NCBI GenBank assembly: GCA_030524425.1
Contig: JAUNGN010000003.1
Span: 111,190 to 175,189 of the forward strand
Length of the DNA: 64,000 nt
Reading direction: 5' to 3'
Origin: Clostridia bacterium
Lineage (GTDB): Bacteria > Bacillota > Clostridia > Lachnospirales > CAG-274
Under the pieces are notes generated by a model that made no database searches, was not told the origin of the DNA, and worked only from the letters and a program-made list of their open reading frames with translations. Numbering within the stretch: the stretch's first letter is position 1; each line of letters starts with the position of its first letter. This document shows, one piece after another, positions 17,049 to 26,212 of this stretch. The position numbers and the translations under genes were made by a program.

Positions 17049-18302
17049 TTAATCATTTAAGCCTTTCATTCCCTTTAAAAGGTCCTCAAGCTTATCTTTT
17101 TCTCTGATTAACTGTACTTCGCCGTTTTCTCTGATTAAAACCTCAGCCGGGCGTAATCTGTTGTTGTAGTTAGATGCCATACAGTAGCCGTAAGCACCTG
17201 CATCAAGAACACCGATAGTGTCACCAACATGCATTTCAGGGCACATTCTGTGCTTTGCAATAATGTCACCTGACTCACAGATATTACCTACAACTGTAAT
17301 ATCCTCAATCTTTTCACTGTCATTATAAACCTCAATATCGTGATGTGAATCATACATAATCGGTCTTTGAAGTACATTAAAGCCTATGTCAGTACCTGCG
17401 TACTTATCCTCATGATTATGCTTAATTGCATGAACAGTACCTAAAAGTACGGAGCATTCAGCAGAAATATATCTGCCGGGTTCAACCTTAAATGTAATTT
17501 CCCTGCCGTATTCAGCAGCAAATTCCTTAAATACCTCGTCAAGCTCTTTACCAAGAGAAGCAAGGTCAAGTCTTGGCTGGTCATTAAGCTTTTCATAAGG
17601 AATTCCAAAGCCGCCGCCTAAATCCACAAATTCTAGGTTATCAAATTCCTTTGCAATGTGTAAAATAGCCTTAACGCCCTCAACATATTTGCTGCCGTCC
17701 ATAAATAATGAACCTATGTGCTGATTAATACCTACCAGTTTAAGGTCATACTTCTTTAAAATTTCCTTAAATTCAGGAATGTTTTCAGGGTTTATGGCAA
17801 ACTTAGTCTTTTTGCCTGCTGTTACCACCTTTTCATGATGACCTGCACCAATACCGCCGTTAAATCTTGCTGCAACCTTGCCGCCAGGATTAAGCTGACC
17901 GTACTGCTCTAACTGAGAAAGAGAGTCAACGCTTATTGTTATGTTATGGTCTATTGCAAACTGCATTTCCTCTTTTGATACATTATTACTGATGTAGAAA
18001 ATCTGCTCAGGCTTAAAACCTGCCTTTAATTCAACAAAGATTTCACCGGGACTCATTGCATCTACATTCAAGCCTTCTTCTCTTACAATTTCAAGAAAAG
18101 CTAAATTGCTGTTAGCCTTAGCTGAATAGTTAATGCTGAAATGAGGGTAGGTTACAAGGTTTTTAATATCTCTGCATCTTTCTCTTAAAATCTTTTCATT
18201 ATAGACATAAAGGGGACTGCCATACTTTGCAGTTAAATCAGCAGGCTTGTTGCCCATAAAGAAGTTTACTGAATCTGTTACCTTAGTGTTAATTTTTCCC
18301 AT
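17049..18302 (-). CDS. lysA: diaminopimelate decarboxylase
   Basis: 417 residues, fold-type III (alanine-racemase-like) PLP decarboxylase that makes L-lysine from meso-diaminopimelate. The PLP lysine is K62 in INYSAKANSN; GGGFGIPY binds the phosphate, and CESGDIIAKHR plus GAYGYCMASNYN carry the substrate-binding residues at the C-terminus. An upstream in-frame ATG at 18320 exists, but the AAAGGAA ribosome site fits ATG 18302. It lies 27 bases after aroC. No lysine riboswitch is seen in the short gap, so control must come from the aroC promoter or beyond. Confidence 0.93.
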   Translation of the reverse strand: MGKINTKVTDSVNFFMGNKPADLTAKYGSPLYVYNEKILRERCRDIKNLVTYPHFSINYSAKANSNLAFLEIVREEGLNVDAMSPGEIFVELKAGFKPEQIFYISNNVSKEEMQFAIDHNITISVDSLSQLEQYGQLNPGGKVAARFNGGIGAGHHEKVVTAGKKTKFAINPENIPEFKEILKKYDLKLVGINQHIGSLFMDGSKYVEGVKAILHIAKEFDNLEFVDLGGGFGIPYEKLNDQPRLDLASLGKELDEVFKEFAAEYGREITFKVEPGRYISAECSVLLGTVHAIKHNHEDKYAGTDIGFNVLQRPIMYDSHHDIEVYNDSEKIEDITVVGNICESGDIIAKHRMCPEMHVGDTIGVLDAGAYGYCMASNYNNRLRPAEVLIRENGEVQLIREKDKLEDLLKGMKGLND

Positions 18303-18328
18303 TTTTGTTTTTCCTTTCATTTGTGTTT

Positions 18329-19420
18329 TTATGAATAAAATTTTTTAATACTGTCAATTCTTGCTGACATATTCATAAGTATTAAATCGGTTATTGTCAG
18401 AGCTGTCATCGCCTCAACTACAACTACTGCTCTTGGCACAACGATAGGGTCATGGCGTCCTTTTATAGAAATTTCGATGTCCTCACCCTTGTTATTGACT
18501 GTTTTCTGAGGCTGTGCAATAGATGGAGTAGGTTTGAAAGCTGCTCTGAATACAAGGTCTGCACCATCAGAAAAACCTCCCAATACACCGCCTGAGTGGT
18601 TTGTTTCTTTTTTTATAATACCGTCTGACATATAAAAATTATCATTATTATAAGAACCGCAGCTTTCAGCAGCTATAAAGCCATCTCCAAATTCGATTCC
18701 TTTTGTTGCTCCTATTGACATAATTGCTTTTGCAAGTGAAGAGTCCAGTTTGTCAAATACAGGCTCACCGATACCGGCAGGCAAGCCTGTTACCTTACAT
18801 TCCACAATACCTCCTATGGAATCACAATTTTTAATTGCTTCATCCAAAAGTGCGGATGCTTTCTCGGCAGCGGCTTTATCAGGCATATATAGAGGATTAT
18901 TAAAGCGTTCTGTCATATCAATGTTTTCTGCCTTAACATTACCTATTGCCATTGTATAAGCGTTAATATCAATTCCCAATTCCTTTAACAGTTTCCTTGC
19001 AACTGCACCTGCAGCAACTCTTGCCGATGTTTCTCTGCCTGAGGAACGTCCGCCCCCTCTGTAATCTCTGAAACAGTATTTTGCTTCAAAGCCATAGTCA
19101 GCGTGTCCCGGTCTGAACACATCACATATATTTGAATAATCTTTGGAGCGTTGATCCTGATTGAAAATAACTAATGAAATTGGTGTACCTGTTGTTTTGC
19201 CTTCAAACACACCTGACATTATTTCAACCTTATCACCCTCCTGCCTTTTAGTGCCGTATTTGTTGACGCCCGGCTTACGTCTGTCCATATCTGCCTGTAT
19301 ATCCTCTTCATTCAGGAAAATACCTGCAGGACATCCGTCAATAACCACACCTAAGCCTTTTCCGTGAGATTCGCCCCAGGTAGTGATTTTGAAAATATTG
19401 CCATAGGTTGAACCTGACAT
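18329..19420 (-). CDS. aroC: chorismate synthase
   Basis: 363 residues. Converts 5-enolpyruvylshikimate-3-phosphate to chorismate with reduced FMN. Signatures are GESHGKGLGVVIDGCPAG, FRPGHADYGF…YRGGGRSSGRETSARVAAGAVA and RHDPIVVPRAVVVVEAM. A GTG nine bases upstream is part of the AGAGGTGA ribosome site, so ATG 19420 is chosen. First gene of an aroC-lysA pair. The intergenic stretch before it is AT-rich with a TATAAT on the minus strand but no convincing -35. Confidence 0.96.
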   Translation of the reverse strand: MSGSTYGNIFKITTWGESHGKGLGVVIDGCPAGIFLNEEDIQADMDRRKPGVNKYGTKRQEGDKVEIMSGVFEGKTTGTPISLVIFNQDQRSKDYSNICDVFRPGHADYGFEAKYCFRDYRGGGRSSGRETSARVAAGAVARKLLKELGIDINAYTMAIGNVKAENIDMTERFNNPLYMPDKAAAEKASALLDEAIKNCDSIGGIVECKVTGLPAGIGEPVFDKLDSSLAKAIMSIGATKGIEFGDGFIAAESCGSYNNDNFYMSDGIIKKETNHSGGVLGGFSDGADLVFRAAFKPTPSIAQPQKTVNNKGEDIEISIKGRHDPIVVPRAVVVVEAMTALTITDLILMNMSARIDSIKKFYS

Positions 19421-19553
19421 TTTTTTCACCTCTGATTTTTGTTGAAATATTTTTAAAATAATATTATACTATAATTAAATATAAACAATTTTTATTTTAT
19501 CATCTTTTTTGTATTTTTACAACATTTTTTTGCATATTTAAGGAGATTATAGT

Positions 19554-20954
19554 GTGAAAACATTTTTAGGTAAGCTTAGAGCAACTCAGATTATAATGCT
19601 GGGCTTTTTGATAACTATTTTAATTGGGGCAGTATTGCTTACATTTCCCTTTGCTTCTAAAAGAGGTGAATGGACAGGCTTTATTGATGCTCTTTTTACT
19701 TCAACATCTGCCGTTTGTATTACCGGTCTTTCTGTGGTAACTACGGCAGAGCATTGGTCAGCGGCAGGTCAGTGGATAATATTAGCCCTTATTCAAATCG
19801 GCGGATTGGGATTTATGAGCCTTGTTACAATGATATTTATTGCAATGGGCAAGCGTATTACAATGCGTGAAAGAACTGTTATACAGGAGGCTTTCAATCT
19901 TAATCAGCATAACGGACTTATAAGATTTGCAAAATATATTTTTAAATTTACCATAGCTGTTGAGCTTGCAGGGGCATTTGTGCTTGCTTTTCGTTTTATA
20001 CCTGAATTTGGTTTTCCGGGAGGTATTTACAGGGGTATATTTCACAGTGTATCAGCCTTTTGTAATGCGGGATTTGATATTTTGGGACCGTCAAGTCTTA
20101 TGGATTATTCAGGTGATGTTATAATTAACTTTACAATTATGGCTCTTATTGTAATTGGCGGTTTAGGCTTTCCCGTTGTTCAGGATATAGTTGAAATGTT
20201 TGGAAATATATTTGTAAAAAGATTTTCCTTCAGATTTTCATTGGGAAGATTGAAACTGCAGTCAAAAGTTGCGGTTTCTGCAACTGCTTTTCTTATAACA
20301 GCGGCTTTTGCTTTCATACTTCTTTTTGAATATGATAACATCGAAACTATGGGGAATATGGGAATTTTGGAAAAAATAATGGCTGCTCTTTTTCAGTCCG
20401 TTACACTGAGGACAGCAGGCTTTGCGACAATTGATCAGGGTGCAATGGAATATTCAACAAAGATAATAAGCCTGGTTTGTATGTTCATCGGCGGTTCTCC
20501 TGCCGGTACGGCAGGCGGAGCAAAGACTGTTACGGTTGCAATACTGTTAATTGCCGTGATGTCTTTGGTAAGAGGCAATAATGAAATAAATGCTTTTAAG
20601 AGAAATATTGGTCTTGATATGTTGCAAAAAGCTCTTTCTGTTGTTATAATGATGATAGCTGTAGTTATTACCGCTGTTATTGTTTTGTCTGCTACGGAGG
20701 CAGGACTTCTTGCTGCAAACGGCGGAGAGTTTGAGCTTTTGGATATAGTGTATGAGGTGGTTTCCGCTATCGGTACGGTAGGACTTACTACAGGTATTAC
20801 GCCCTTATTGTCAGAGGCTGGAAAGGTTGTTATTTCAATATGTATGTATGTGGGAAGAGTAGGCCCTATATCTCTTGCATTGGCTTTATCCGTAAAAAAT
20901 AACGGAACAAAAAATCTTGTGCATTACCCTGAGGGTAAGGTAATAGTTGGCTAG
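19554..20954 (+). CDS. ktrB: TrkH/KtrB-type potassium channel subunit
   Basis: 466 residues, multiple membrane spans in four pore repeats. The four selectivity-filter glycine segments are visible: SAVCITGLSV, SAFCNAGFD, LRTAGFATI and GTVGLTTGI. Starts with GTG behind AGGAG at good distance. The regulatory subunit follows directly, so this is a KtrAB/TrkAH potassium uptake system. The length and single-gene RCK partner fit Ktr better than Trk. Confidence 0.92.
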   Translation: MKTFLGKLRATQIIMLGFLITILIGAVLLTFPFASKRGEWTGFIDALFTSTSAVCITGLSVVTTAEHWSAAGQWIILALIQIGGLGFMSLVTMIFIAMGKRITMRERTVIQEAFNLNQHNGLIRFAKYIFKFTIAVELAGAFVLAFRFIPEFGFPGGIYRGIFHSVSAFCNAGFDILGPSSLMDYSGDVIINFTIMALIVIGGLGFPVVQDIVEMFGNIFVKRFSFRFSLGRLKLQSKVAVSATAFLITAAFAFILLFEYDNIETMGNMGILEKIMAALFQSVTLRTAGFATIDQGAMEYSTKIISLVCMFIGGSPAGTAGGAKTVTVAILLIAVMSLVRGNNEINAFKRNIGLDMLQKALSVVIMMIAVVITAVIVLSATEAGLLAANGGEFELLDIVYEVVSAIGTVGLTTGITPLLSEAGKVVISICMYVGRVGPISLALALSVKNNGTKNLVHYPEGKVIVG

Positions 20955-20964
20955 GAGGATAAGA

Positions 20965-21615
20965 ATGGTTAAAAATAAACAGTTTGCTGTTATTGGTTTG
21001 GGCAGATTTGGAAGGGCAGTTACCAGAACTCTTGTTGATAACGGCTTTGACGTTTTGTGCTGTGACAAGGATATGTCAATTGTTAAGCAAATGGAGCCTT
21101 ATGTTACAAAGGCTATGCAGATAGATGTAATGCAGGAAAATGCGGTTACTTCCCTTGGGTTAAATAATTTTGATGTAGTTATTATTGCTATAGGCGACAG
21201 TCTTGAATCAAGTGTTATGGCTGCCATGTATGCAAAAGAGGCAGGGGTTAAGACGATTATTGTTAAGGCTCAGAATATTGCAGAGAAGAAAATTCTTGAA
21301 AAAATAGGTGCTGACAAGGTTGTTATGCCTGAAATGGATTCGGGCAGGAGACTTGCAATAAGTCTTATAACCACAAATGTAATTGAGTATATAAGCTTCT
21401 CCGAAAAATATGCTATGGCTGAAATTACACCCTTAAAGGAGTGGGAAAACAAAAGTCTTATAGAGGCGAATATAAGAGCAAAATACGGATTTAATGTGGT
21501 TGCTATTAAAGAGGGTGACGAGGTTATTGTTTCGCCGGTGCCAACCACTGTTATTAAGGCTAATCATGTGCTTGTAATTATTGGTGAAAGCAAGCAAATT
21601 CAGAGATACAGTTAG
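20965..21615 (+). CDS. ktrA: TrkA/KtrA RCK-domain potassium regulator
   Basis: 216 residues: RCK_N Rossmann domain (FAVIGLGRFGRAVTRTL, then acidic D at the end of strand two) and a C-terminal TrkA_C domain. Binds nucleotides and gates the membrane subunit encoded upstream. A TTG at 20947 overlaps the upstream stop, but AGGAGG (20953-20958) fits ATG 20965. Confidence 0.93.
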   Translation: MVKNKQFAVIGLGRFGRAVTRTLVDNGFDVLCCDKDMSIVKQMEPYVTKAMQIDVMQENAVTSLGLNNFDVVIIAIGDSLESSVMAAMYAKEAGVKTIIVKAQNIAEKKILEKIGADKVVMPEMDSGRRLAISLITTNVIEYISFSEKYAMAEITPLKEWENKSLIEANIRAKYGFNVVAIKEGDEVIVSPVPTTVIKANHVLVIIGESKQIQRYS

Positions 21616-21623
21616 GTGAAAAT

Positions 21624-22397
21624 ATGGAACAATATATAGACAGTGTTCATAATAAGGCTATAAAAGAAATAAATGCACTTAAAAATAAAAAGGAAAGAGA
21701 TAAAAGGGGTCTGTTTATTCTTGAGGGTGAAAGACTTATATCTGAAATTCCTCCGGATTGGGAAATAAAGTATATTGCAGCCGCTGAAAGCTATAGGGGT
21801 AAAAGGGCATATTGCGAATGTATTTATAATATGTCTGACAGTCTTTTTGAAAAAATTTCCGATACTGTTAATCCTCAGGGAATAATGGCAGTTTGCGGTA
21901 TAAATGAATATAAGTTAAGCAATATTGAATATGGTCAAAATCCTTTTTATGTAATACTTGAAAATGTAATGGATCCCGGAAATATGGGTACCATAATCAG
22001 AACTGCGGATGCGGCAGGCGTTGACGGCATTTTCCTTAGCAAGGGATGTGTGGATATATATAATCCAAAGGTAATAAGGTCAACAATGGGGTCTGTTTTC
22101 CATTTGCCGATATACAGAAATGTAAATGCCATTGAGGTTGTAAAAAAGCTGAGGGATGAGGGAATTACCACTTTGGCTGCCCATTTAAAGGGAGATACAG
22201 CTTTGTATAATGTTAATTTGAAAAAGGGCTGTGCAATAATAATTGGCAATGAGGCAAACGGACTAAGTGATGAACTTAGTTATGAGGCTGAAAGACTTGT
22301 TAAAATACCAATGCCGGGTAAGGCTGAAAGTATGAATGCGGGAATTGCAGCAGGGATTTTGATTTATGAGGCTGTGCGCCAGAGGTTAGGTGATTAA
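21624..22397 (+). CDS. SpoU/TrmH-family rRNA/tRNA 2'-O-methyltransferase
   Basis: 257 residues. N-terminal substrate-binding domain (KNKKERDKRGLFILEGERLI) followed by the SPOUT knot: NVMDPGNMGTIIRTADAAG, IIIGNEANGLSDEL and IPMPGKAESMNAGIAAGI. Methylates ribose in rRNA or tRNA using S-adenosylmethionine; the exact site is not predictable. Begins 9 bases after ktrA with AGGTGA before the ATG. Confidence 0.92.
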   Translation: MEQYIDSVHNKAIKEINALKNKKERDKRGLFILEGERLISEIPPDWEIKYIAAAESYRGKRAYCECIYNMSDSLFEKISDTVNPQGIMAVCGINEYKLSNIEYGQNPFYVILENVMDPGNMGTIIRTADAAGVDGIFLSKGCVDIYNPKVIRSTMGSVFHLPIYRNVNAIEVVKKLRDEGITTLAAHLKGDTALYNVNLKKGCAIIIGNEANGLSDELSYEAERLVKIPMPGKAESMNAGIAAGILIYEAVRQRLGD

Positions 22398-22398
22398 T

Positions 22399-22848
22399 AT
22401 GAATAGAATAAGCTGGGATGAATATTTTATGAGTATGGCTGAGCTTGCAAGCAGGCGTTCTACCTGTTTAAGGCGTCAGGTCGGTGCAGTTATCGTCAAG
22501 GATAATCAGATTTTATCTACAGGTTATAACGGTGCGCCTAAGGGTCTTGCAAACTGTTGTGATTTAGGGGAGTGTTTAAGACGGAAAATGGGTATACCAA
22601 GCGGAGAAAGGCATGAGCTTTGCAGAGCTGTTCATGCTGAAAATAATGCAATTACTCAATGTGCCGTTAATGGAGTAAGCTGTAAAGGCGGTACGCTTTA
22701 TGTTACCGCAAGTCCCTGTACTATGTGTACAAAGCAGTTAATAAATGCAGGTATTGTCAGAATAGTAGCTAAAGAAATGTATCCTGATGATATGGGAAAG
22801 CAGATGCTTGAAGAAAGTAACATTGTATTTGAGCTGTATAAGGGTTAA
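22399..22848 (+). CDS. deoxycytidylate (dCMP) deaminase, ComEB-like
   Basis: 149 residues of the cytidine/deoxycytidylate deaminase family. Zinc site: HAEN (catalytic glutamate) and PCTMC; a further Cys/His cluster (NCCDLGECLRRK) is typical of dCMP deaminases such as ComEB. It makes dUMP for thymidylate synthesis. The start overlaps the ribosome site within the end of the methylase gene. Confidence 0.9.
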   Translation: MNRISWDEYFMSMAELASRRSTCLRRQVGAVIVKDNQILSTGYNGAPKGLANCCDLGECLRRKMGIPSGERHELCRAVHAENNAITQCAVNGVSCKGGTLYVTASPCTMCTKQLINAGIVRIVAKEMYPDDMGKQMLEESNIVFELYKG

Positions 22849-23152
22849 GGTTTATGGTTGAGCTGTGCAGGCTTTAAAATATAGGAATAGATATTTTATC
22901 GGATTTTATAAATATATTTTGGATTTAATTTTTAAATATAAATGGATTAATTAGATATTATATATTAATAAAGGCGTATTTGTAACATAAATTAGCTTAT
23001 TAATATTGTAAAAGATTAAAAAGATGACCGTTTTGATAATTTAATAGCACCTGCAAGAGGATTAAAAAACAAAATTCACTATGATACATATTTACAAAAT
23101 TTCAGCAAAATATCTTTGCTTTGTTTTTATTGCAGGAAAATAATTTCTAAGG
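22849..23152. other. AT-rich intergenic stretch with a long-range inverted repeat
   Basis: No gene is seen. CCTGCAA plus TAAAAAACAAA (23050-23073) can pair with TTTGTTTTTA plus TTGCAGG (23120-23136) around an unpaired loop of about 45 bases. This could be a weak terminator for the dCMP deaminase transcript or chance; the rest shows nothing. Confidence 0.35.
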
Positions 23153-23181
23153 TTGATTTTATATATGTTTTATGTTATAAT
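23153..23181 (+). promoter_or_regulatory. sigma-A-type promoter of the queuosine-precursor operon
   Basis: TTGATT (23153-23158), exact 17-base spacer, TATAAT (23176-23181). Transcription would start about 12 bases before the riboswitch. Confidence 0.7.
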
Positions 23182-23199
23182 ACCAACGATAATTTAATA

Positions 23200-23238
23200 G
23201 GACAGTTCGAAACCCTCCTGTCTTTAAACAAAACTAGG
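23200..23238 (+). ncRNA. preQ1-I riboswitch aptamer
   Basis: The stem GGACAG (23200-23205) pairs with CTGTC (23218-23222). Its loop has the family's TTC and ACCC residues, and the A-rich tail ends in AAAACTAGG (23230-23238), the segment that folds back on the loop CC bases to form the pseudoknot. It stands immediately upstream of the complete preQ1 pathway, which is exactly where class I preQ1 riboswitches occur. A terminator follows within 13 bases. Confidence 0.88.
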
Positions 23239-23250
23239 TCTTTTTTATAA

Positions 23251-23272
23251 GGACGTAGTGCGTCCTTTTTTA
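23251..23272 (+). terminator. riboswitch-linked terminator
   Basis: GGACG (23251-23255) pairs with CGTCC (23261-23265), with flanking AA/TT pairs, followed by six Ts. As expression platform it would stop transcription of the operon when preQ1 is bound; an upstream GGTC segment (23237-23240) offers the competing pairing. Confidence 0.75.
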
Positions 23273-23311
23273 TTTTATTGAGGGTACTAAACTTATATGA
23301 GGGGTGAAGGT

Positions 23312-23734
23312 ATGTATAGTTTGAAAACAGAGCACAGTTTTGATTCTGCTCACTTTTTAAGCGGATATGAAGGCAAGTGCAGTAATATTCATGGTCACAG
23401 ATGGAGAGTAATAATTGAAGTTTGCAGAGATTTTGTAGACGGCAGGGGGCAGACCAGAGGTATGATTGTAGATTTTGGTATATTAAAGGAACAGGTAAAA
23501 GCTGAGGCAGATGCTTTTGACCACGCTCTTATCATAGAAAAAAACACATTAAAGCAAAAAACGGTAGATGCTTTAAAAGAAGAGAATTTTAAAATAATAG
23601 AAGTGGATTTCAGACCTACAGCTGAGAATTTTGCTAAATATTTTTATGATAAATTTACAGAGCTGGGTTATAAGGTTAAAGAGGCTGTTGTATATGAAAC
23701 TCCAAATAACTGTGCGGCTTATTCCGAGGTGTAA
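23312..23734 (+). CDS. queD: 6-carboxy-5,6,7,8-tetrahydropterin synthase
   Basis: 140 residues. Second step of preQ1 synthesis: dihydroneopterin triphosphate to carboxytetrahydropterin. Zinc histidines are in FDSAHFL and CSNIHGHRW, and the catalytic Cys precedes SNIHGH. An ATG at 23297 is in frame, but GAGGGGTGAAGG before 23312 marks the likelier start. First gene of the riboswitch-controlled operon. Confidence 0.95.
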   Translation: MYSLKTEHSFDSAHFLSGYEGKCSNIHGHRWRVIIEVCRDFVDGRGQTRGMIVDFGILKEQVKAEADAFDHALIIEKNTLKQKTVDALKEENFKIIEVDFRPTAENFAKYFYDKFTELGYKVKEAVVYETPNNCAAYSEV

Positions 23735-23737
23735 GAA

Positions 23738-24397
23738 ATGTATGTTGTTGAAAAATTTGTAAGTATAAACGGTGAAAGCAGAAGAGCGGGTCAGCTTGCT
23801 GTGTTTGTAAGATTCAGAGGATGTAATCTTAATTGCAGTTATTGTGATACCAAATGGGCTAATACAAATGAATGCCCTGCTGATGAAATGTCGCCTGATG
23901 AAATTTATGCATATATTAAATCCACTAAGGTTAATAATGTAACCCTGACAGGCGGTGAGCCTTTATTGCAAAAGGATATGGACAGGCTTTTAAAAATACT
24001 TTCAGAAGATAAGAGTCTTTATGTTGAGATTGAAACTAACGGAAGTGTTAATATTGGATGGGTTAAGAATATTAAAAATTCACCAAGCCTTACAATGGAT
24101 TTTAAATCTCCTTCAAGCGGTATGTGTGATAAAATGCTCATGGAAAATTATGGATATATAGAAAGTAAAGATACGGTTAAGTTTGTATGCGGTTCTTATG
24201 AGGATTTAATTAAGGCTAAAGAAATTATTGATTGTTTTGATTTGGTAAATAAATGTGCAGTTTACGTAAGTCCTGTATTTGGCAGTATTAAACTTGAGTC
24301 AATTGTAAATTTTATGAAGGATAACAATATGAATGGTGTAAATATGCAGCTTCAAATGCATAAGTACATTTGGAGTCCCGATGAGAAAGGAGTGTAA
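23738..24397 (+). CDS. queE: 7-carboxy-7-deazaguanine synthase (radical SAM)
   Basis: 219 residues. The radical-SAM motif C29-N-L-N-C33-S-Y-C36 is the CX3CX2C type; LTGGEP binds S-adenosylmethionine. Rearranges carboxytetrahydropterin to CDG. Starts 3 bases after queD. Oxygen-sensitive cluster fits an anaerobe. Confidence 0.94.
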   Translation: MYVVEKFVSINGESRRAGQLAVFVRFRGCNLNCSYCDTKWANTNECPADEMSPDEIYAYIKSTKVNNVTLTGGEPLLQKDMDRLLKILSEDKSLYVEIETNGSVNIGWVKNIKNSPSLTMDFKSPSSGMCDKMLMENYGYIESKDTVKFVCGSYEDLIKAKEIIDCFDLVNKCAVYVSPVFGSIKLESIVNFMKDNNMNGVNMQLQMHKYIWSPDEKGV

Positions 24398-24400
24398 AAT

Positions 24401-24973
24401 ATGGCTATAGATACTAAGGCAATAGAGGAACATATAAGAGGTATAATAGTTGCTTTAGGTGATAATCCTGACAGAGAAGGATTAAAGGAAACACCTGAAA
24501 GAGTGGCTAAAATGTATGAAGAAGTTTTTGAAGGTATGAATTACAGTAATGATGAAATTGCTGTAATGTTTGACAAGACTTTCAGTGAGGATTTTCGTTC
24601 CGTTTCCAATGATGTTGTAGTTGTTAAGGATATAGAGGTGTTTAGTTACTGTGAGCATCATATGGCTTTAATGTATGATATGAAAGTATCTGTTGCTTAT
24701 ATTCCTAAAGGCAGGGTTGTAGGTTTAAGTAAGATTGCAAGAATTTGTGATATGGCAGCTAAAAGACTGCAGTTACAGGAAAGACTTGGTAATGATATTG
24801 CGGAAATTATTTCAAAGGTGACAGGCTCAGAGGACATTGCAGTTATGATTGAGGGCTGTCACAGCTGTATGACTGCAAGGGGCATTAAGAAAAACGCTTC
24901 AAAGACATATACGGAAACTTTAAGAGGCCGTTTTGAAAATGAGGCTATGCTTCAGATGAGAATAAGGAGGTAA
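24401..24973 (+). CDS. folE: GTP cyclohydrolase I
   Basis: 190 residues. Zinc ligands lie in YCEHHMALM and [14 protein letters not shown] and the [15 protein letters not shown] block are standard. It feeds dihydroneopterin triphosphate to QueD. Its place inside the que operon, 3 bases after queE, suggests this copy is dedicated to preQ1 rather than folate (inference). Confidence 0.95.
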   Translation: MAIDTKAIEEHIRGIIVALGDNPDREGLKETPERVAKMYEEVFEGMNYSNDEIAVMFDKTFSEDFRSVSNDVVVVKDIEVFSYCEHHMALMYDMKVSVAYIPKGRVVGLSKIARICDMAAKRLQLQERLGNDIAEIISKVTGSEDIAVMIEGCHSCMTARGIKKNASKTYTETLRGRFENEAMLQMRIRR

Positions 24974-24977
24974 TAAT

Positions 24978-25658
24978 ATGAAAGTACTTGTTTTGTCAAG
25001 CGGCGGCGTTGATTCATCCACCTGTTTAGGCATGGCTGTAAATCAGTATGGAAGAGAAAATGTTGTTGCCTTATCCATATATTACGGACAGAAACATGAT
25101 AAGGAAATTAAGGCTGCCGATTCTGTTGCAGATTATTATAGTGTTGAGCATATTAAGCTTGATTTAAGTAAGATGTTTGAATACAGTGACTGTTCTCTTC
25201 TTTCTCATTCCGATAAAGAGATACCCAAGGAAAGCTATGCAGAACAAATAAAGAAAACTGACGGTACACCTGTGTCGACTTATGTTCCCTTTAGAAATGG
25301 TTTGTTTATAGCCGGGGCTGCAAGTATTGCACTTTCAAAGGGATGCAGTAAAATATTGTATGGTGCACATGCTGATGATAGTGCAGGAAATGCTTACCCT
25401 GACTGCAGTAAAGCTTTTAACGATGCAATGAATACTGCCGTGTACGAGGGAAGCGGAAAGCAGTTATCAATAGAAGCTCCGTTTGTCGGAATGAATAAGG
25501 CAGGTGTAGTTAAGCTTGGTCTTGAACTTGGTGTGCCTTATGAGCTTACATGGAGCTGTTACGAGGGACATGACAGGCCTTGCTGCAAATGCGGTACCTG
25601 TATAGACAGAATGGCGGCATTTGAAAAAAATGGGGTTAAGGACCCGATTTTGTTGTAG
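24978..25658 (+). CDS. queC: 7-cyano-7-deazaguanine (preQ0) synthase
   Basis: 226 residues. PP-loop ATP pyrophosphatase: [13 protein letters not shown] at the N-terminus, and C-terminal zinc cysteines in [16 protein letters not shown]. Converts CDG to preQ0 with ammonia and ATP. Follows folE by 4 bases. Confidence 0.95.
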   Translation: MKVLVLSSGGVDSSTCLGMAVNQYGRENVVALSIYYGQKHDKEIKAADSVADYYSVEHIKLDLSKMFEYSDCSLLSHSDKEIPKESYAEQIKKTDGTPVSTYVPFRNGLFIAGAASIALSKGCSKILYGAHADDSAGNAYPDCSKAFNDAMNTAVYEGSGKQLSIEAPFVGMNKAGVVKLGLELGVPYELTWSCYEGHDRPCCKCGTCIDRMAAFEKNGVKDPILL

Positions 25659-25669
25659 GTGTAAATTTG

Positions 25670-25700
25670 AACAGCATAGGGGACTGTCCCCTATGCTGTT
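25670..25700. repeat. perfect 31-bp palindrome of the CATAGGGGAC family
   Basis: Two 15-base arms (AACAGCATAGGGGAC and its complement) around a central T, wedged between queC and queF. Nearly the same core recurs at 57162-57186, with partial forms at 56128-56142 and 56675-56698. It leaves the queF ribosome site intact just downstream, and it could fold as a strong RNA hairpin inside the operon transcript. Confidence 0.8.
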
Positions 25701-25714
25701 ATTGGAGGTATAAT

Positions 25715-26212
25715 ATGAGTGGAAGAAACAAAGAAGAATTAGATGGTGTAACATTACTGGGAAACAAGGGTATAGCTTACAAAAGTGACTATGCTCCCGA
25801 GGTACTTGAAACCTTTATTAATAAGCACCCTGAAAATGATTATTTTGTTAAGTTTAATTGTCCTGAATTTACAAGCCTTTGTCCCATAACAGGACAGCCG
25901 GATTTTGCTGCTATATATATAAGCTATGTACCTAATGAAAAAATGGTTGAAAGCAAGAGCTTAAAGCTTTATTTATTCAGCTTCAGAAATCACGGTGATT
26001 TTCATGAGGACTGTATGAACATTATAATGAAAGATTTGATTAAGCTTATGAACCCAAAGTATATTGAGGTTTGGGGCAAATTTACACCAAGAGGCGGTAT
26101 TTCAATTGACCCTTACTGCAACTATGGTATGAAAGGTACTAAATGGGAAGAGGTTGCATGGAACAGACTTGCTAACCACGACCTTTATCCTGAAAAGATT
26201 GACAACAGATGA
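25715..26212 (+). CDS. queF: preQ0 reductase, short (YkvM-type) QueF
   Basis: 165 residues, the short homomeric class. Catalytic C56 lies in [10 protein letters not shown] with D63, and the NADPH motif is [12 protein letters not shown]. Reduces preQ0 to preQ1, the riboswitch ligand. ATG 25715 follows TTGGAGG; an upstream in-frame extension through the palindrome is unlikely. With queD, queE, folE and queC the GTP-to-preQ1 route is complete. Confidence 0.95.
   Translation: MSGRNKEELDGVTLLGNKGIAYKSDYAPEVLETFINKHPENDYFVKFNCPEFTSLCPITGQPDFAAIYISYVPNEKMVESKSLKLYLFSFRNHGDFHEDCMNIIMKDLIKLMNPKYIEVWGKFTPRGGISIDPYCNYGMKGTKWEEVAWNRLANHDLYPEKIDNR

Noticed and set aside
17049..18302. Carboxynorspermidine decarboxylase instead of LysA
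   Set aside because: Length, substrate motif CESGD and the C-terminal GAYGYCMASNYN pattern fit diaminopimelate decarboxylase.
18303..18330. Lysine riboswitch before lysA
   Set aside because: Only about 27 bases separate aroC and lysA, far too short for a lysine aptamer.
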